Source: Thioalkalivibrio halophilus (GTDB lineage: Bacteria > Pseudomonadota > Gammaproteobacteria > Ectothiorhodospirales > Ectothiorhodospiraceae). From it: a stretch of 61,089 bases of DNA. The notes below the pieces were generated by a model. That model did no database searches and was not told the DNA's origin. It was given only the letters and a program-made list of their open reading frames with translations. Within the stretch, counting starts at the first letter, position 1; each line of letters starts with the position of its first letter. The position numbers were made by a program, and so were the translations under genes. This document shows positions 38,814 to 48,003 of this stretch, piece by piece. The stretch covers positions 1-61,089 of the forward strand of contig NZ_MUZR01000011.1 in assembly GCF_001995255.1 (NCBI RefSeq), in the 5' to 3' direction.

Positions 38814-40010
38814 ATGCTGGAATCCGGGACCCGCGAGATCGTCAAATCCACCGTGCCCGTGCTGGCGGAGCACGGCGAAACCATCACCCGGCGTTTCTAT
38901 GCCCGGATGTTCGAGGCCCATCCGGAGCTCAGGAACGTTTTCAACCAGGCGCATCAGGCCGCGGGGGAACAACCGCACGCCCTGGCCCGGGCGGTGATGG
39001 CGTGGGCCGAGCACATCGACGAGCCGCAGGTGCTGGAAGACACCGTGCGCCGGATCGCCCACAAGCACGTGAGCCTGCGAGTGACCGCGGATCAGTACGC
39101 GATCGTCGGCGAACATCTGCTGGGGGCCATGGGCGAGGTTCTGGGCGAGGCGGCCACACCGGAGATCGTCGGGGCCTGGGAACAGGCGTACTGGGAGCTG
39201 GCCCGGATCCTGATCGACGCCGAACAGTCGCTGTACGATGAACAGGCCGCGCAGACCGGTGGCTGGACCGGCTGGCGGCGCTTCCGCATCCACAGCAAGA
39301 TGCCCGAAAGCCGCGAGATCACCTCGTTCGAGCTGGTGCCGGAGGACGGCGGCGCGATTCCCGAGCACCGGCCGGGGCAGTATGTCTCGGTCCGCATGGA
39401 TCTGCTGGAGGAGGGCATCGTTCAGCCGCGGCAGTATTCCCTGACCCACCCGCCGGGCAGCGACGCCCTGCGGATCTCGGTGAAGCGGGAAGCCGGCAAC
39501 GGCGCTCCGGATGGCCGGGTGTCCGGTCGCCTGCACGACGCGCTGGGCGAGGGCGATTGCGTGGAGGTCAGCGCGCCCGCCGGCGACTTTGTCCTGCCGC
39601 CCGGCGAGCATCCGCTGGTGCTGGTCGCCGGGGGCGTCGGGATCACCCCGCTGCTGTCGATGCTGCACGAGCTGGACCGGGCGGGGATGCCGCGTCCGGT
39701 GACCCTGCTGCACGGCGTGCGGGAACGCGAAGTGCGGGCGTTCACGGGGGAAATCGAAGCCCTCCGGGCACGCCATCCGGAACGCCTGAAGGTCGCTGTG
39801 TTCCTGGAGGATGGCGATGCGCGGGAGCCGGACGAGTACGCCGGGCGCGTCGATCCCGCGCGGCTGGCACCGGACATGCTGCCGCCCGCGGCGGAGGTGC
39901 GGGTGAGCGGCCCGTTGCCGTTCATTCGTGATCAGCGCGATCGTCTGACAGATGCCGGTATCCCCCCGGAACGGATCTTCCACGAGGTGTTCGGGCCCGA
40001 CGTGCTCTAG
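38814..40010 (+). CDS. hmp: Flavohaemoprotein (nitric oxide dioxygenase)
   Basis: Oxidises NO to nitrate with O2 and NAD(P)H. The 398 residues have a globin domain with proximal His at residue 85 (IAHKHVSL) and Tyr 29. An FAD-binding domain follows (RQYSLTHPPGSDALRISVKRE) and a NAD-binding domain (LVLVAGGVGITPLLSML, ending FHEVFGPDVL). Length matches E. coli Hmp. The start ATG 38814 follows AAGGA. The TAG stop sits at the CTAG boundary of the adjacent inverted-repeat element. Divergent from the lipoyl/thioredoxin membrane operon and close to nsrR. Confidence 0.96.
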   Translation: MLESGTREIVKSTVPVLAEHGETITRRFYARMFEAHPELRNVFNQAHQAAGEQPHALARAVMAWAEHIDEPQVLEDTVRRIAHKHVSLRVTADQYAIVGEHLLGAMGEVLGEAATPEIVGAWEQAYWELARILIDAEQSLYDEQAAQTGGWTGWRRFRIHSKMPESREITSFELVPEDGGAIPEHRPGQYVSVRMDLLEEGIVQPRQYSLTHPPGSDALRISVKREAGNGAPDGRVSGRLHDALGEGDCVEVSAPAGDFVLPPGEHPLVLVAGGVGITPLLSMLHELDRAGMPRPVTLLHGVREREVRAFTGEIEALRARHPERLKVAVFLEDGDAREPDEYAGRVDPARLAPDMLPPAAEVRVSGPLPFIRDQRDRLTDAGIPPERIFHEVFGPDVL

Positions 40011-40296
40011 GGAAACACTGATCAATGTACACGTTCGCGCTCGAGTCGCTTTTGCGTGCGAACAAGGCGCGGCGACCGCCGTGCAGTCATTCTGCACAAG
40101 GGAGCCGCAACGCCGTGCGCGCGCCCGTTTTTGATCAACAACGGGCGGCCGAGCCCCTTCGGGGTTGGCACCCCAGGTTCCCCGATCCTGCGTTTCGGCC
40201 CTTGCCGGTAGAACCACTACCGGCTGCGCACCGCGCCTTGTCTCGGAAAACCTGGGGTGCCAACGCGAACGTGTACATTGATCAGTGTTTCCCTAG
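40007..40296. mobile_element. MITE-like inverted-repeat element between hmp and nsrR
   Basis: A 290-bp non-coding element bounded by perfect 33-nt inverted repeats at 40007-40039 and 40264-40296 (CTAGGGAAACACTGATCAAT... and its reverse complement). Inner perfect 16-nt inverted repeats lie at 40164-40179 and 40249-40264. There are also hairpins GTGCAG-N5-CTGCAC (about 40081-40097) and CCGGTAG-N5-CTACCGG. No ORF of a transposase is present. CTAG at both ends is self-complementary, so it can be either part of the repeat or a duplicated target. The hmp stop TAG is in the left CTAG. Confidence 0.85.
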
Positions 40297-40363
40297 TGAC
40301 ACCGGTGACACGGAGGTGACGGGCGCGATGTTCGACGCGTGCCGGCGGGTGCGGGTATGCTGA

Positions 40364-40379
40364 ATTAGTTAAAGCTAAT
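40364..40379. promoter_or_regulatory. Palindrome upstream of nsrR (possible autoregulatory operator)
   Basis: The sequence ATTAGTTAAAGCTAAT at 40364-40379 is a TTAG-N6-CTAA palindrome in an otherwise GC-rich leader, 57 bp before the nsrR start. Rrf2-family regulators commonly bind AT-rich dyads, and location in its own promoter suggests autoregulation. It does not match the candidate site upstream of the divergent hmp operon, so assignment to NsrR is uncertain. Confidence 0.4.
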
Positions 40380-40436
40380 ACAAGGGCCGGCCCCGGCGTT
40401 GCGCGCGGGCCGGCCTTTCTGCAAGAGGTCGGTGCC

Positions 40437-40886
40437 ATGCAGCTTACCCGCCATACGGACTATGCACTGCGCGTGCTTCTGTTCGTGGCCGTGCAGCCCG
40501 AGGGTGGCCGCACCACGGTCTCGGAGATCAGCGAGCGCTTCGAGGTCCCGCGCAACCACATGGTGAAGATCGTCCACCGCCTGGGGCGGCTCGGCTATCT
40601 GACCAACCGGCGTGGCAAGGGCGGCGGGATCTGGCTGGCGGTGGCGCCCGAGGAGATCAATCTGGGCGAGGTTGTGCGCAACATGGAGCCCACGCTGGAC
40701 GTGATCGACTGCACCCGGCCATGGTGCCCGGTCGCGCCGGCCTGCCGCCTCAAGCCCCTGCTCGACGAGGCGCGCGACGCCTTCCTCGCCGTGCTCGACC
40801 GCTACACCCTCGCCGACATCGTGCGCAACGAAGCCCGTCTGCGAACCCTGCTGCAGATCGAACCGCACCCCCCCGACGCCGGCTGA
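40437..40886 (+). CDS. nsrR: Rrf2 family transcriptional repressor, NsrR
   Basis: NO-sensing Fe-S regulator of 149 residues. An N-terminal winged helix (MQLTRHTDYALRVLLFVA, with Asp 8 near the cluster) is followed by the wing GYLTNRRGKGGGIWLA. The three cluster-binding Cys are at 92, 97 and 103, with C-x4-C-x5-C spacing that matches NsrR and not IscR. It probably represses hmp and the divergent operon until NO damages the cluster. It lies 3' of hmp beyond the inverted-repeat element. Start ATG 40437 with AAGAGG upstream. Confidence 0.9.
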   Translation: MQLTRHTDYALRVLLFVAVQPEGGRTTVSEISERFEVPRNHMVKIVHRLGRLGYLTNRRGKGGGIWLAVAPEEINLGEVVRNMEPTLDVIDCTRPWCPVAPACRLKPLLDEARDAFLAVLDRYTLADIVRNEARLRTLLQIEPHPPDAG

Positions 40887-40900
40887 GCCGACCCGCCCAT

Positions 40901-40928
40901 AAAAAAGGGCCCTCCGGATGGAGGGCCC
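40901..40928 (-). terminator. Rho-independent terminator (DsrE-like gene, shared with nsrR end)
   Basis: Stem GGGCCCTCC (40907-40915), loop GGAT, stem GGAGGGCCC (40920-40928), with six A residues at 40901-40906 that read as a U-tract on the minus strand. It therefore terminates the DsrE-like gene, which ends at 40966. The nsrR gene ends at 40886, so the hairpin may also act from the other side. Confidence 0.85.
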
Positions 40929-40965
40929 TCGGGGGTCTGCCCGGGCTGGCCGGGCAGCGTGCGGC

Positions 40966-41397
40966 TTAGTTGGAGAAGTAGCGCACGTTGGGGTCGGCCA
41001 TGTAGGCGCCCACGTCTTCCGGGTCGGCCGGGGTGACGCCGTCGATCAGGTCTTCCTCGGTGTAGTCGGTATTCGGCAGGAAGATGGCGCAGGTCTCGAC
41101 CTTCGCCCCGTTGTTGATCAGGTTCATCAGCAGCTGCTGGGCGTTGCGGTCGGCGGGCTGCATGGTCGGGCCGTCAAAGTCGTTGGTCGCCATCTTGGCG
41201 GCCGGGCCGCACAGCAGCACGCGCACTTCCTGACCCTGACCCATGGCCTGGTTGCTCAGCACCATCGACATGAACTGGGTGTGGCTGTCACCGGAGGTGA
41301 GGCTGGAGAACATCTTCGAGGGTTCGTCGGCCTGAACGGCGCTGGCGCCGGCAAAGGTCAGGACGGCGGCGGCAGCGAGGGTCTTCATGGTACGCAT
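40966..41397 (-). CDS. Secreted DsrE/DsrF-like family protein
   Basis: 143 residues with a cleavable signal peptide (about residues 1-23, ending ASAVQAD). The mature part has a DsrE/TusD-like pattern (ltsgdshtqfMSMVLSNQAMGQGQEVRVLLCGPAAK, LLMNLINNGAKVETCAIFL), with Cys at 63 and 103. DsrE proteins carry sulfur on a conserved Cys in the cytoplasm, but this one is predicted to be periplasmic, so its role may differ. Start ATG 41397; an internal ATG at 41388 is also possible. Transcription ends at the hairpin at 40901-40928. Confidence 0.8.
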   Translation of the reverse strand: MRTMKTLAAAAVLTFAGASAVQADEPSKMFSSLTSGDSHTQFMSMVLSNQAMGQGQEVRVLLCGPAAKMATNDFDGPTMQPADRNAQQLLMNLINNGAKVETCAIFLPNTDYTEEDLIDGVTPADPEDVGAYMADPNVRYFSN

Positions 41398-41685
41398 GGG
41401 GTACGTCTCCCGTTTGGGTGGTATGTAAGCGTTTTCGAATGTAGTTTAATGCTTATATGGAATGCAAATCAGACTGCGTCCATATGTCGATTGCGTCGCA
41501 TCGGGTGATTCGTTGTTCGGGCGGATTCCCGGCGGGTGCGGCATGCGGCTCCTTTCGGGAAGCTGGCCTGTCGCCGGAATCTCTCCGGTATATGGGGGAC
41601 GGGGAAAGAAGTTCCCGGGGCGGCGGCGGAACCGTGAACCGGCCGATGCTGTCATCCTGTATTCAGAGCGACTGGGGAGGACGTA
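41398..41685. promoter_or_regulatory. Divergent promoter region, DsrE-like and S9 peptidase genes
   Basis: 288 bp between two divergent genes. An AT-rich stretch at about 41425-41470 likely holds promoters for the DsrE-like gene; the rest is GC-rich leader. I see no operator, repeat or RNA gene that I can support. Confidence 0.3.
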
Positions 41686-43800
41686 ATGCAGGAGACGCTG
41701 GACAGGACGAACCGGCGCGGCGTGCGCGACCGAGCAATCGGGGTGCCGGCGCGAACCGCGATCATGGGGGCGCTGCTGCTGACGCTGCCGGCCCTGGCCG
41801 GTGCGCAGATCGAGACCGCGCCGGCCGAGGAGGGCGTCGGGCCGTGGACCGAGGAGGCGCCGCCGCTGGTGAAGCTGGAGCGATTCTTCCGCGACCCGGA
41901 ATACGCCTCCGCGCGGATCTCCCCGGACGGCGATCGTGTCGCCTTCCTGCGACCGTACGGGGGGGCGATGAACATCCATGTCGTGGCGCGGGGCGAGCCG
42001 GTCGAGCGGGCGCAGCCGGTCACCACCGAAGAGCGTTCCATCTCGGGCTTTTTCTGGTCGCGCGATGGCGAGTACCTGCTGTATGCGCGCGATGCCGACG
42101 GCGACGAGGACTTCGAGATCCGGGCCCTGCAGGCCCCGGTCGAGCCCGACGCCGAAGCCGGTGAATACCCCGAATCCCGTCACCTGGCCGGCGGGGACGG
42201 TGTGCGTGCACGCATCTTTCACGTGCCCCGGGAGGCCCCGGGGGAACTGTTCGTGGGGCTGAATGACCGCGATCCCCGCCTGCACGACGTCTACCGGGTC
42301 GACATCGCCTCGGGCGAGCGGGAGCTCGTGGCGGAAAACACCGCGGAGATCGAAGGCTGGCATTTCCACGAGGGCGAGCTGCGCAAGGCGACGCGCACCA
42401 CCGGTGATGGCGGGAGCGAGATCCTGCGCGTGGATGGCGAGGATGATTTTCGGCAGGTCTACGCCTGCGAGTTCGGCGAGAGCTGCTCGCTGGCCGGCTT
42501 CCACGCGGACGGCGCCAGGCTCTATATGCGCACCAACGCGGGCGCGGATCGCGACCTGAGCGAGCTGGTCCTGTTCGACCCGGATTCCGGCGAGGAGACC
42601 CGGGTGCACCGCGACCCGGAAGGTGAGGTGGATCTCGGTCGCGCGCTGTTTTCCGACGATGACCACCGCCTGCTGGCCACGCAGTACACCGGCGACCGGC
42701 AGCGGATCTACGCGCACGACGAGCAATTCGAGCAGGCGCTGGACTGGCTGCGTTCGGAGCTGGGTGACGCGGAGCTGTCGTTCTCCTCGCGAACCCGTGA
42801 CGAGAACGTGTGGACCGTGGGCGTGCAGCGCGACGTCGATCCCGGCAGTGCCTGGGTGGCGGATCTGCGCGAACGCGAACTCGAACGCCTGTATCGCACC
42901 CGGCCGGATCTTCCCGAGGACGTGCTGGCGTACATGGAGCCGATCCGTTATGAAGCCCGCGACGGGACCGAGATCCCGGGCTACCTGACCCTGCCGCGCG
43001 GGGCCGGGGCCGAGGATCTGCCGCTGGTGGTGATGCCGCATGGCGGCCCCTGGGTGCGCGATACCTGGGGCTACAGCGGACAGGTGCAGTTCCTCGCCAA
43101 CCGTGGTTACGCCGTGCTGCAGCCGAATTTCCGCGGTTCCTCCGGTTTTGGCAAGGCGTTTCTCAATGCCGGCAACCAGGAGTGGGGCACCGGCGTGATG
43201 CAGCACGACGTGACCGACGGGGTGAAACATCTGATCGACGAGGGCATCGCCGATCCGGACCGGGTGGCGATCTACGGCGGCTCCTACGGGGGTTACGCAA
43301 CCCTGGCCGGGCTGACCTGGACCCCGGAGCTCTACGCCGCCGGGGTGTCGATGGTGGGGCCGTCCAGCCTGATCACCCTGATGGAGTCCATCCCGCCGTA
43401 CTGGGAAGCGGGGATCAAGCGCATGCACGGTCGTGTGGGTGACCCGGACGATCCGGAGGACCGCGAGCGGCTGAAGGAGCAGTCGCCGCTGTTCCATGTT
43501 GACCGCATCGAGTCGCCGCTGCTGGTGGCCCAGGGGGCCAACGACCCGCGCGTCAAGCAGGCCGAGTCGGACCAGATCGTGGTCGCGCTGCGCGACGCCG
43601 GGCATCCGGTGGAGTACCTGCTGGCGCTGGACGAGGGCCACGGTTTCGTCAACGAGACCAACCGCCTGGCGTTCTTCGCCGGGCTGGAGGGCTTCCTCGC
43701 CGAGCACATCGGCGGGCGTCGCCAGGCGGAATACCCCGAGCCGGTACAGGAACGCCTGGAGCTGCTGCGTCAGGACATCGACGAGGTCGAGGCCCCGTGA
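41686..43800 (+). CDS. S9 family serine peptidase (prolyl oligopeptidase-like)
   Basis: 704 residues with a signal peptide after a basic N-terminus (hydrophobic core about 26-40, ending GAQIETA), so probably periplasmic. A beta-propeller-like region spans residues 60-420 ([14 protein letters not shown] repeats). A C-terminal alpha/beta hydrolase follows, with nucleophile Ser 533 in [25 protein letters not shown] supplying the Asp, and the His in [11 protein letters not shown]. Homologues cleave dipeptides or oligopeptides. GGAGGA precedes ATG 41686. It overlaps the NUDIX gene by 4 bp. Confidence 0.92.
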   Translation: MQETLDRTNRRGVRDRAIGVPARTAIMGALLLTLPALAGAQIETAPAEEGVGPWTEEAPPLVKLERFFRDPEYASARISPDGDRVAFLRPYGGAMNIHVVARGEPVERAQPVTTEERSISGFFWSRDGEYLLYARDADGDEDFEIRALQAPVEPDAEAGEYPESRHLAGGDGVRARIFHVPREAPGELFVGLNDRDPRLHDVYRVDIASGERELVAENTAEIEGWHFHEGELRKATRTTGDGGSEILRVDGEDDFRQVYACEFGESCSLAGFHADGARLYMRTNAGADRDLSELVLFDPDSGEETRVHRDPEGEVDLGRALFSDDDHRLLATQYTGDRQRIYAHDEQFEQALDWLRSELGDAELSFSSRTRDENVWTVGVQRDVDPGSAWVADLRERELERLYRTRPDLPEDVLAYMEPIRYEARDGTEIPGYLTLPRGAGAEDLPLVVMPHGGPWVRDTWGYSGQVQFLANRGYAVLQPNFRGSSGFGKAFLNAGNQEWGTGVMQHDVTDGVKHLIDEGIADPDRVAIYGGSYGGYATLAGLTWTPELYAAGVSMVGPSSLITLMESIPPYWEAGIKRMHGRVGDPDDPEDRERLKEQSPLFHVDRIESPLLVAQGANDPRVKQAESDQIVVALRDAGHPVEYLLALDEGHGFVNETNRLAFFAGLEGFLAEHIGGRRQAEYPEPVQERLELLRQDIDEVEAP

Positions 43801-44456
43801 GCGCCGGCGATGGCCGCCGCCCGGGCCTGGGGCCCGAAGATGTCGAGGTCCTCGAACGCGAGACGCTGTTCGAGGGCTTCTTCCGCATGGCCCGCTATAC
43901 GGTGCGCCACCGGCTGTTCGGCGGTGGCTGGAGCCGGCCGCTGACGCGCGAGCGCTTCGAACGCGGACATGCGGCGGTGCTGCTGCCCTACGACCCGGTG
44001 GCCGACCGTGTGGTGCTGATCGAGCAGTTCCGCATCGGCGCGCTGGAGAAACCGGCGGGCCCCTGGCTGCTGGAGTTCGTCGCCGGGGTGATCGAACCGG
44101 GCGAGGAGCCGGAAGCGGTGGTGCGGCGCGAGGCCTTCGAGGAGGCGGGGGTGAACCCGGCGCGCATCGAGTTCGTGCAGGAGGTCTATGTCAGCCCGGG
44201 CGGCAATTCCGAGTCGCTGCGGATCTATTGCGGCGAGGTGGACAGCCTCGGTGCCGGGGGCGTGCACGGACTGGATGCCGAAGACGAGGACATCCGGGTG
44301 TTCACCGTGCCCTTCGACGAGGCGATGCAGCTGCTCGGGGACGGGCGTATCGACTCGGCGGCTCCGGTGATCGCGCTGCAGTGGCTGGCACTCAATCGCG
44401 AGCGGCTGCGGTGCGAATGGGGAGCGGGCGCCCGGGTGGATGAGCCGCGTCGCTGA
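43797..44456 (+). CDS. nudF: NUDIX hydrolase, ADP-ribose pyrophosphatase type
   Basis: 219 residues. The Nudix box GVIEPGEEPEAVVRREAFEEAGV has all Gx5Ex7REUxEExGU residues. Surrounding sequence (FRIGALEKPAGPWLLEFVAG, YVSPGGNSESLRIYCGEVD) is that of ADP-ribose/NudF enzymes, which hydrolyse ADP-ribose to AMP and ribose-5-phosphate. The start is GTG 43797, overlapping the S9 peptidase stop (GTGA), so translation is coupled. The pairing of a periplasmic peptidase and cytosolic ADP-ribose hydrolase is not explained by function. Confidence 0.88.
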   Translation: MSAGDGRRPGLGPEDVEVLERETLFEGFFRMARYTVRHRLFGGGWSRPLTRERFERGHAAVLLPYDPVADRVVLIEQFRIGALEKPAGPWLLEFVAGVIEPGEEPEAVVRREAFEEAGVNPARIEFVQEVYVSPGGNSESLRIYCGEVDSLGAGGVHGLDAEDEDIRVFTVPFDEAMQLLGDGRIDSAAPVIALQWLALNRERLRCEWGAGARVDEPRR

Positions 44457-44556
44457 AGACTCCCCCGCCCGGACCGGGTTGCGTTGACGCATGGCCGGAG
44501 GCTTCCGGATAATCCCCGCTCGAGACAAGGGCGCAATCGCCGTCCGGGGAGGATAC

Positions 44557-44856
44557 GTGGCGCAGGAATACCTGCTCCGCCTGTACGTGACGGGGCAGAC
44601 GGCCCGGTCCGCACGGGCACTGGCCAATCTGCAGGCCATCTGTGAAGAGGAACTCCAGGGACGCTATCGGATCGAGGTGATCGACGTGCTCGAAAATCCC
44701 GAGCGCGGCGAGAACGAGCGCATCGTCGCCACTCCCACCCTGATCCGTGAGCTGCCTCCCCCGATCCGCCGCATCATCGGCGATCTCTCCGACCGCGACG
44801 AAGTGCTGCACGGGCTGGAGCTGGTGTCACCCGGGCAGCGGGAGTCCCTGCAATGA
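44557..44856 (+). CDS. kaiB: Circadian clock protein KaiB homologue
   Basis: 99 residues of the thioredoxin-like KaiB family. The start at GTG 44557, with GGGGAGG 4 bases upstream, gives VAQEYLLRLYVTGQTARSARALANL, which aligns with KaiB starts (YxLxLYVxGxTxxSxRAL). A longer frame to 44491 is rejected. Later segments IEVIDVLENPERGENERIVATPTLIRELPPPIRRIIGD match. It binds the KaiC ring in the cyanobacterial oscillator. It overlaps kaiC by 4 bp (ATGA). No kaiA is present, and a timer rather than a clock is possible. Confidence 0.93.
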   Translation: MAQEYLLRLYVTGQTARSARALANLQAICEEELQGRYRIEVIDVLENPERGENERIVATPTLIRELPPPIRRIIGDLSDRDEVLHGLELVSPGQRESLQ

Positions 44857-46346
44857 GCGCGGACGCACTGCCGGGGATCGACAAGCTGGCCACCGGGATC
44901 CCGGGTTTCGACGCGATTGCCCGGGGCGGTCTGCCCGAGGGGCGCACCACGCTGGTTGCCGGTACGCCGGGCAGTGCCAAGACCGTGTTTGCCGGCCAGT
45001 TCCTGGCTGCCGGTATCCAGCGCGACGACACACCCGGCGTGTTCGTGACCTGCGAGGAGGCGCCCGCGGACCTGCGGCGCAATTTCGGCGCCTTCGGCTG
45101 GTCGATGGCGGACTGGGAAGCCGACGGGCGCTGGACCTTCGTGGACGTGTCGCCGGATCCGGACGAGGAGACGGTGGAGGCCGGCAGCTACGACCTCGGG
45201 GCCCTGGTGGCGCGCATCGAGCATGCGGTGGAGCGCAGCGGGGCCCGCCGTCTGGCGATCGACTCCCTGGGCGCGATGTTTTCGCGCTTCCCGGATACGC
45301 GCCAGGTACGCCGTGACCTGTTCCGCATCGCCTCCCGGCTGAAGGCCCTGGGCGTGACGGCGGTCATGACCGCCGAACGCGAGACCGAATACGGCCCCGT
45401 TGCCCGTCACGGGGTCGAGGAGTTCGTCGCCGACAACGTGGTGATCCTGCGCAACATCCTGGAGAACGAAACCCGTCGGCGGACGCTGGAGATCCTCAAG
45501 TTCCGCGGTACGCAACACCAGAAGGGCGAGTACCCGTTCACCATCCTGCCGGAGGGCGGGCTGATCGCCATCCCGCTGTCGGCGATGGAGCTGACCCAGC
45601 ATTCCACCGACGTGCGCACGACCTCCGGCAACGACGAGCTGGACCGGATGTGCGGCGGCGGTTTCTACCGCGACTCGATCGTGCTGGTGTCCGGTGCCAC
45701 CGGTACCGGCAAGACCCTGATGGCGACGGAGTTCACCGCGGGCGGACTGGCCGCCGGCGAACGCTGCATGCTGTTCGCCTTCGAGGAAAGCCGCGAACAG
45801 CTGATGCGCAATGCGCGCGGGTGGAATGTGGACTATGCCCCGGCGGAGGGGGCCGGGAACCTGGCAATCCGCTGCGATTACCCCGAGGCCGCCGGGCTGG
45901 AAGACCATCTGGTCCGCATCAAGCAGGAAATCGACCGTTTCCGCCCGGACCGGGTCGCGCTGGACAGCCTGACCGCGCTGGAGCGGGTGGCCAGCCCGCG
46001 CGGTTTCCGCGAATTCGTGATCAGCCTGACCTCGTTTATCAAGGAGCGTCAGATCGCCGGACTGTTTACCGCTTCTACGCCGTCGCTGATGGGCGGCGCC
46101 TCGGTGACCGAGGCGCACATCTCCACCCTGACCGATTCCATCATCGTCCTGCGCTATGTCGAGATGCGCGGCCGGGTCCATCGCGGTCTGGCCGTGCTGA
46201 AGATGCGCGGCGCGGGCCATGATGCCGGGATCCGGTGCTTTAACATCGACGATCGCGGTATGCATATCGGCCAGCGCTTCAGCGGCGTGGAGGGCATCCT
46301 CGAAGGGCATCCCGTGCATGTGCAGCAAGGAGACGAGGACACATGA
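44853..46346 (+). CDS. kaiC: Circadian clock ATPase/autokinase KaiC homologue
   Basis: 497 residues with tandem RecA-like domains. CI has Walker A GTPGSAKT at 37-44 and an EE pair in TCEEAPADL. CII has Walker A GATGTGKT at 281-288 and EE in FEESREQ. The phosphorylation triad is conserved: Ser 424 and Thr 425 correspond to cyanobacterial S431 and T432 in TEAHISTLTDSIIVL, and Thr 419 to T426. So both the ATPase clock and the autokinase should work in principle. The C-terminus is shorter than in cyanobacteria, where it binds KaiA. It is coupled to kaiB and the PAS-GGDEF gene. Confidence 0.95.
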   Translation: MSADALPGIDKLATGIPGFDAIARGGLPEGRTTLVAGTPGSAKTVFAGQFLAAGIQRDDTPGVFVTCEEAPADLRRNFGAFGWSMADWEADGRWTFVDVSPDPDEETVEAGSYDLGALVARIEHAVERSGARRLAIDSLGAMFSRFPDTRQVRRDLFRIASRLKALGVTAVMTAERETEYGPVARHGVEEFVADNVVILRNILENETRRRTLEILKFRGTQHQKGEYPFTILPEGGLIAIPLSAMELTQHSTDVRTTSGNDELDRMCGGGFYRDSIVLVSGATGTGKTLMATEFTAGGLAAGERCMLFAFEESREQLMRNARGWNVDYAPAEGAGNLAIRCDYPEAAGLEDHLVRIKQEIDRFRPDRVALDSLTALERVASPRGFREFVISLTSFIKERQIAGLFTASTPSLMGGASVTEAHISTLTDSIIVLRYVEMRGRVHRGLAVLKMRGAGHDAGIRCFNIDDRGMHIGQRFSGVEGILEGHPVHVQQGDEDT

Positions 46347-47677
46347 TGCCGAATCCGGACCTTTCGATGCCCCCGGCCGCAGTGCCCGGCGCCGTGCTGT
46401 GGGCGGGCGACGGGGGCGGCGACTTCGCCGGCTCCGGTCCGTCGGGCGATGGCCTGCGGGCGATCCTCGAGGCCTCCGCCGATGCCATCATCGTGGTGGA
46501 CTCGGCGGGCGTGCTGCGGTATGCCAACCCGGCCGCCAGCCGGCTGTTCGGGCGCGACCTGCAGGCCCTCAGGGGCACCGGGTTCGGTTTCCCGACGGCT
46601 CCCGGACGCACCGAGATCGACGTGCTGCCTCCCGGCGAGGCCCCGCGCGTCGCCGAGATGCACGTGACCGCCCTGAGCTGGGACGGGGATGACGCCAGCC
46701 TGGCGATCCTGCGCGATGTCACCGAGCGCAAGGCCATGGAAGACGAGCTGCGCCTGGCGGCCCAGGTATTCGAGAACGCCTCCGAGGGGCTGCTGATCAC
46801 CGATGCGGGGCAGCGTGTGCTGAAGGTGAACCCCGCCTTCATGTCCATCACCGGGTACCAGCCCGGCGAGGTGCACGGACGGCCGATGGGCGAACTGCTG
46901 GATTCCGAGCATCAGGACCCGGCCCTGCTGGAAACCATCGAAGCCGCGGTGCGCAGCGCCGGCCGCTGGGAGGGCGAGCTGGTCAAGCGGCGGCGCGACG
47001 GCGGGCCCTGCTACACCTGGACCACGGTGGTCGCGGTTCGCGGCGAGATGGGGCAGCCGACCCATTTCATCGTGACCTTCGAGGACATCACCCGCTGGAA
47101 AGAGGCCCAGCAGCGCCTGGACCATCTGGCGCACGCCGATCCGCTGACCGACCTGCCGAACCGCACCGCCTTCCATCAGCATCTCGATCTGGCGCTGGGG
47201 CAGGCGCGGCGTCATGGAGATGTCGTGTCCGTACTGTTCGTGGATCTTGACCACTTCAAGCCCGTCAACGACGCTCTGGGCCACGCGGTGGGGGACGAGA
47301 TCCTGCAGGCCGTGGCCGCACGCCTGCGCGAGACCGTGCGCGAGAGCGATCTGGTCGCGCGGCTGGGCGGGGACGAGTTCATCGTGCTGGTGCGGGACAT
47401 CCGGCGCGAGGCCGATGCGGGAATCGTGGCCCAGAAGGTCATCGACGCACTACAGGCTCCGTTTTACGTGCGCGATCACGAGGTCCACATCGGGTCCAGC
47501 GTGGGCATCGCCATGTATCCGGATGATGGCCACGACTGTGACGGCCTGATCCACCAGGCCGACCAGGCCATGTATCGCGCCAAGGATCGCGGGCGCGGCC
47601 TCTTCGCATTCGCGAGCGAAGTCGGAGACAAACCGTCCCCGAAGCCGCCCCGGGGAGAGTCGACCGACTGCGCCTGA
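46343..47677 (+). CDS. PAS-PAS-GGDEF diguanylate cyclase coupled to kaiBC
   Basis: 444 residues without clear membrane segments, so cytoplasmic. Two PAS domains (about 35-130 and 145-255) precede a GGDEF domain with LTDLPNRTAFHQHLD, LFVDLDHFKPVND and an intact GGDEF. An RxxD inhibitory site (RESD) lies five residues upstream, so c-di-GMP synthesis with product inhibition is expected. ATG 46343 overlaps the kaiC stop (ATGA), suggesting a kaiB-kaiC-cyclase operon. PAS ligands are not predictable. Confidence 0.9.
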   Translation: MMPNPDLSMPPAAVPGAVLWAGDGGGDFAGSGPSGDGLRAILEASADAIIVVDSAGVLRYANPAASRLFGRDLQALRGTGFGFPTAPGRTEIDVLPPGEAPRVAEMHVTALSWDGDDASLAILRDVTERKAMEDELRLAAQVFENASEGLLITDAGQRVLKVNPAFMSITGYQPGEVHGRPMGELLDSEHQDPALLETIEAAVRSAGRWEGELVKRRRDGGPCYTWTTVVAVRGEMGQPTHFIVTFEDITRWKEAQQRLDHLAHADPLTDLPNRTAFHQHLDLALGQARRHGDVVSVLFVDLDHFKPVNDALGHAVGDEILQAVAARLRETVRESDLVARLGGDEFIVLVRDIRREADAGIVAQKVIDALQAPFYVRDHEVHIGSSVGIAMYPDDGHDCDGLIHQADQAMYRAKDRGRGLFAFASEVGDKPSPKPPRGESTDCA

Positions 47678-47704
47678 GCCCGGCCGCGGGGTTGCGGGAT
47701 TCCG

Positions 47705-47905
47705 TCAGGCCGGGCAGGACTCGTCCGGGATCCTGCGCCGGTCGCCTTCATCGTCGCGTGCCTTGGCGGGCGTGCCGACCGTCTCCAGTGGGGTCGCCGA
47801 GCGTTCGGTATCGGCGACGGCGGAGCCCGCCCCGGTGATGAACAGGCCCAGTGCGGCCGCACCGGCGACCGTGATGGCGGTGTAGCGGGTGTAGCGATGG
47901 TTCAT
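47705..47905 (-). CDS. Small exported protein, 66 residues
   Basis: No family recognised. ATG 47905 has GGAGG 7 bases upstream. The product MNHRYTRYTAITVAGAAALG begins with a hydrophobic signal-like segment and an AVAD cleavage site around residue 32. A short charged mature part ends in ...ESCPA with one Cys. It follows the direction of arxR-arxS-arxX and starts 98 bp after arxR ends, so it may be a trailing gene of that transcript or independent. The longer upstream frame is a shadow of arxR. Confidence 0.55.
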   Translation of the reverse strand: MNHRYTRYTAITVAGAAALGLFITGAGSAVADTERSATPLETVGTPAKARDDEGDRRRIPDESCPA

Positions 47906-48003
47906 GACGCGCCTCCCGTGTTCCCTGCCCCGGAGATCGCTCGGCGGCGGTGACCCGGCGGCGGGAATGTTGCCTCTCGGTGGGTGACGGCCCGGCGCAG
48001 GGT

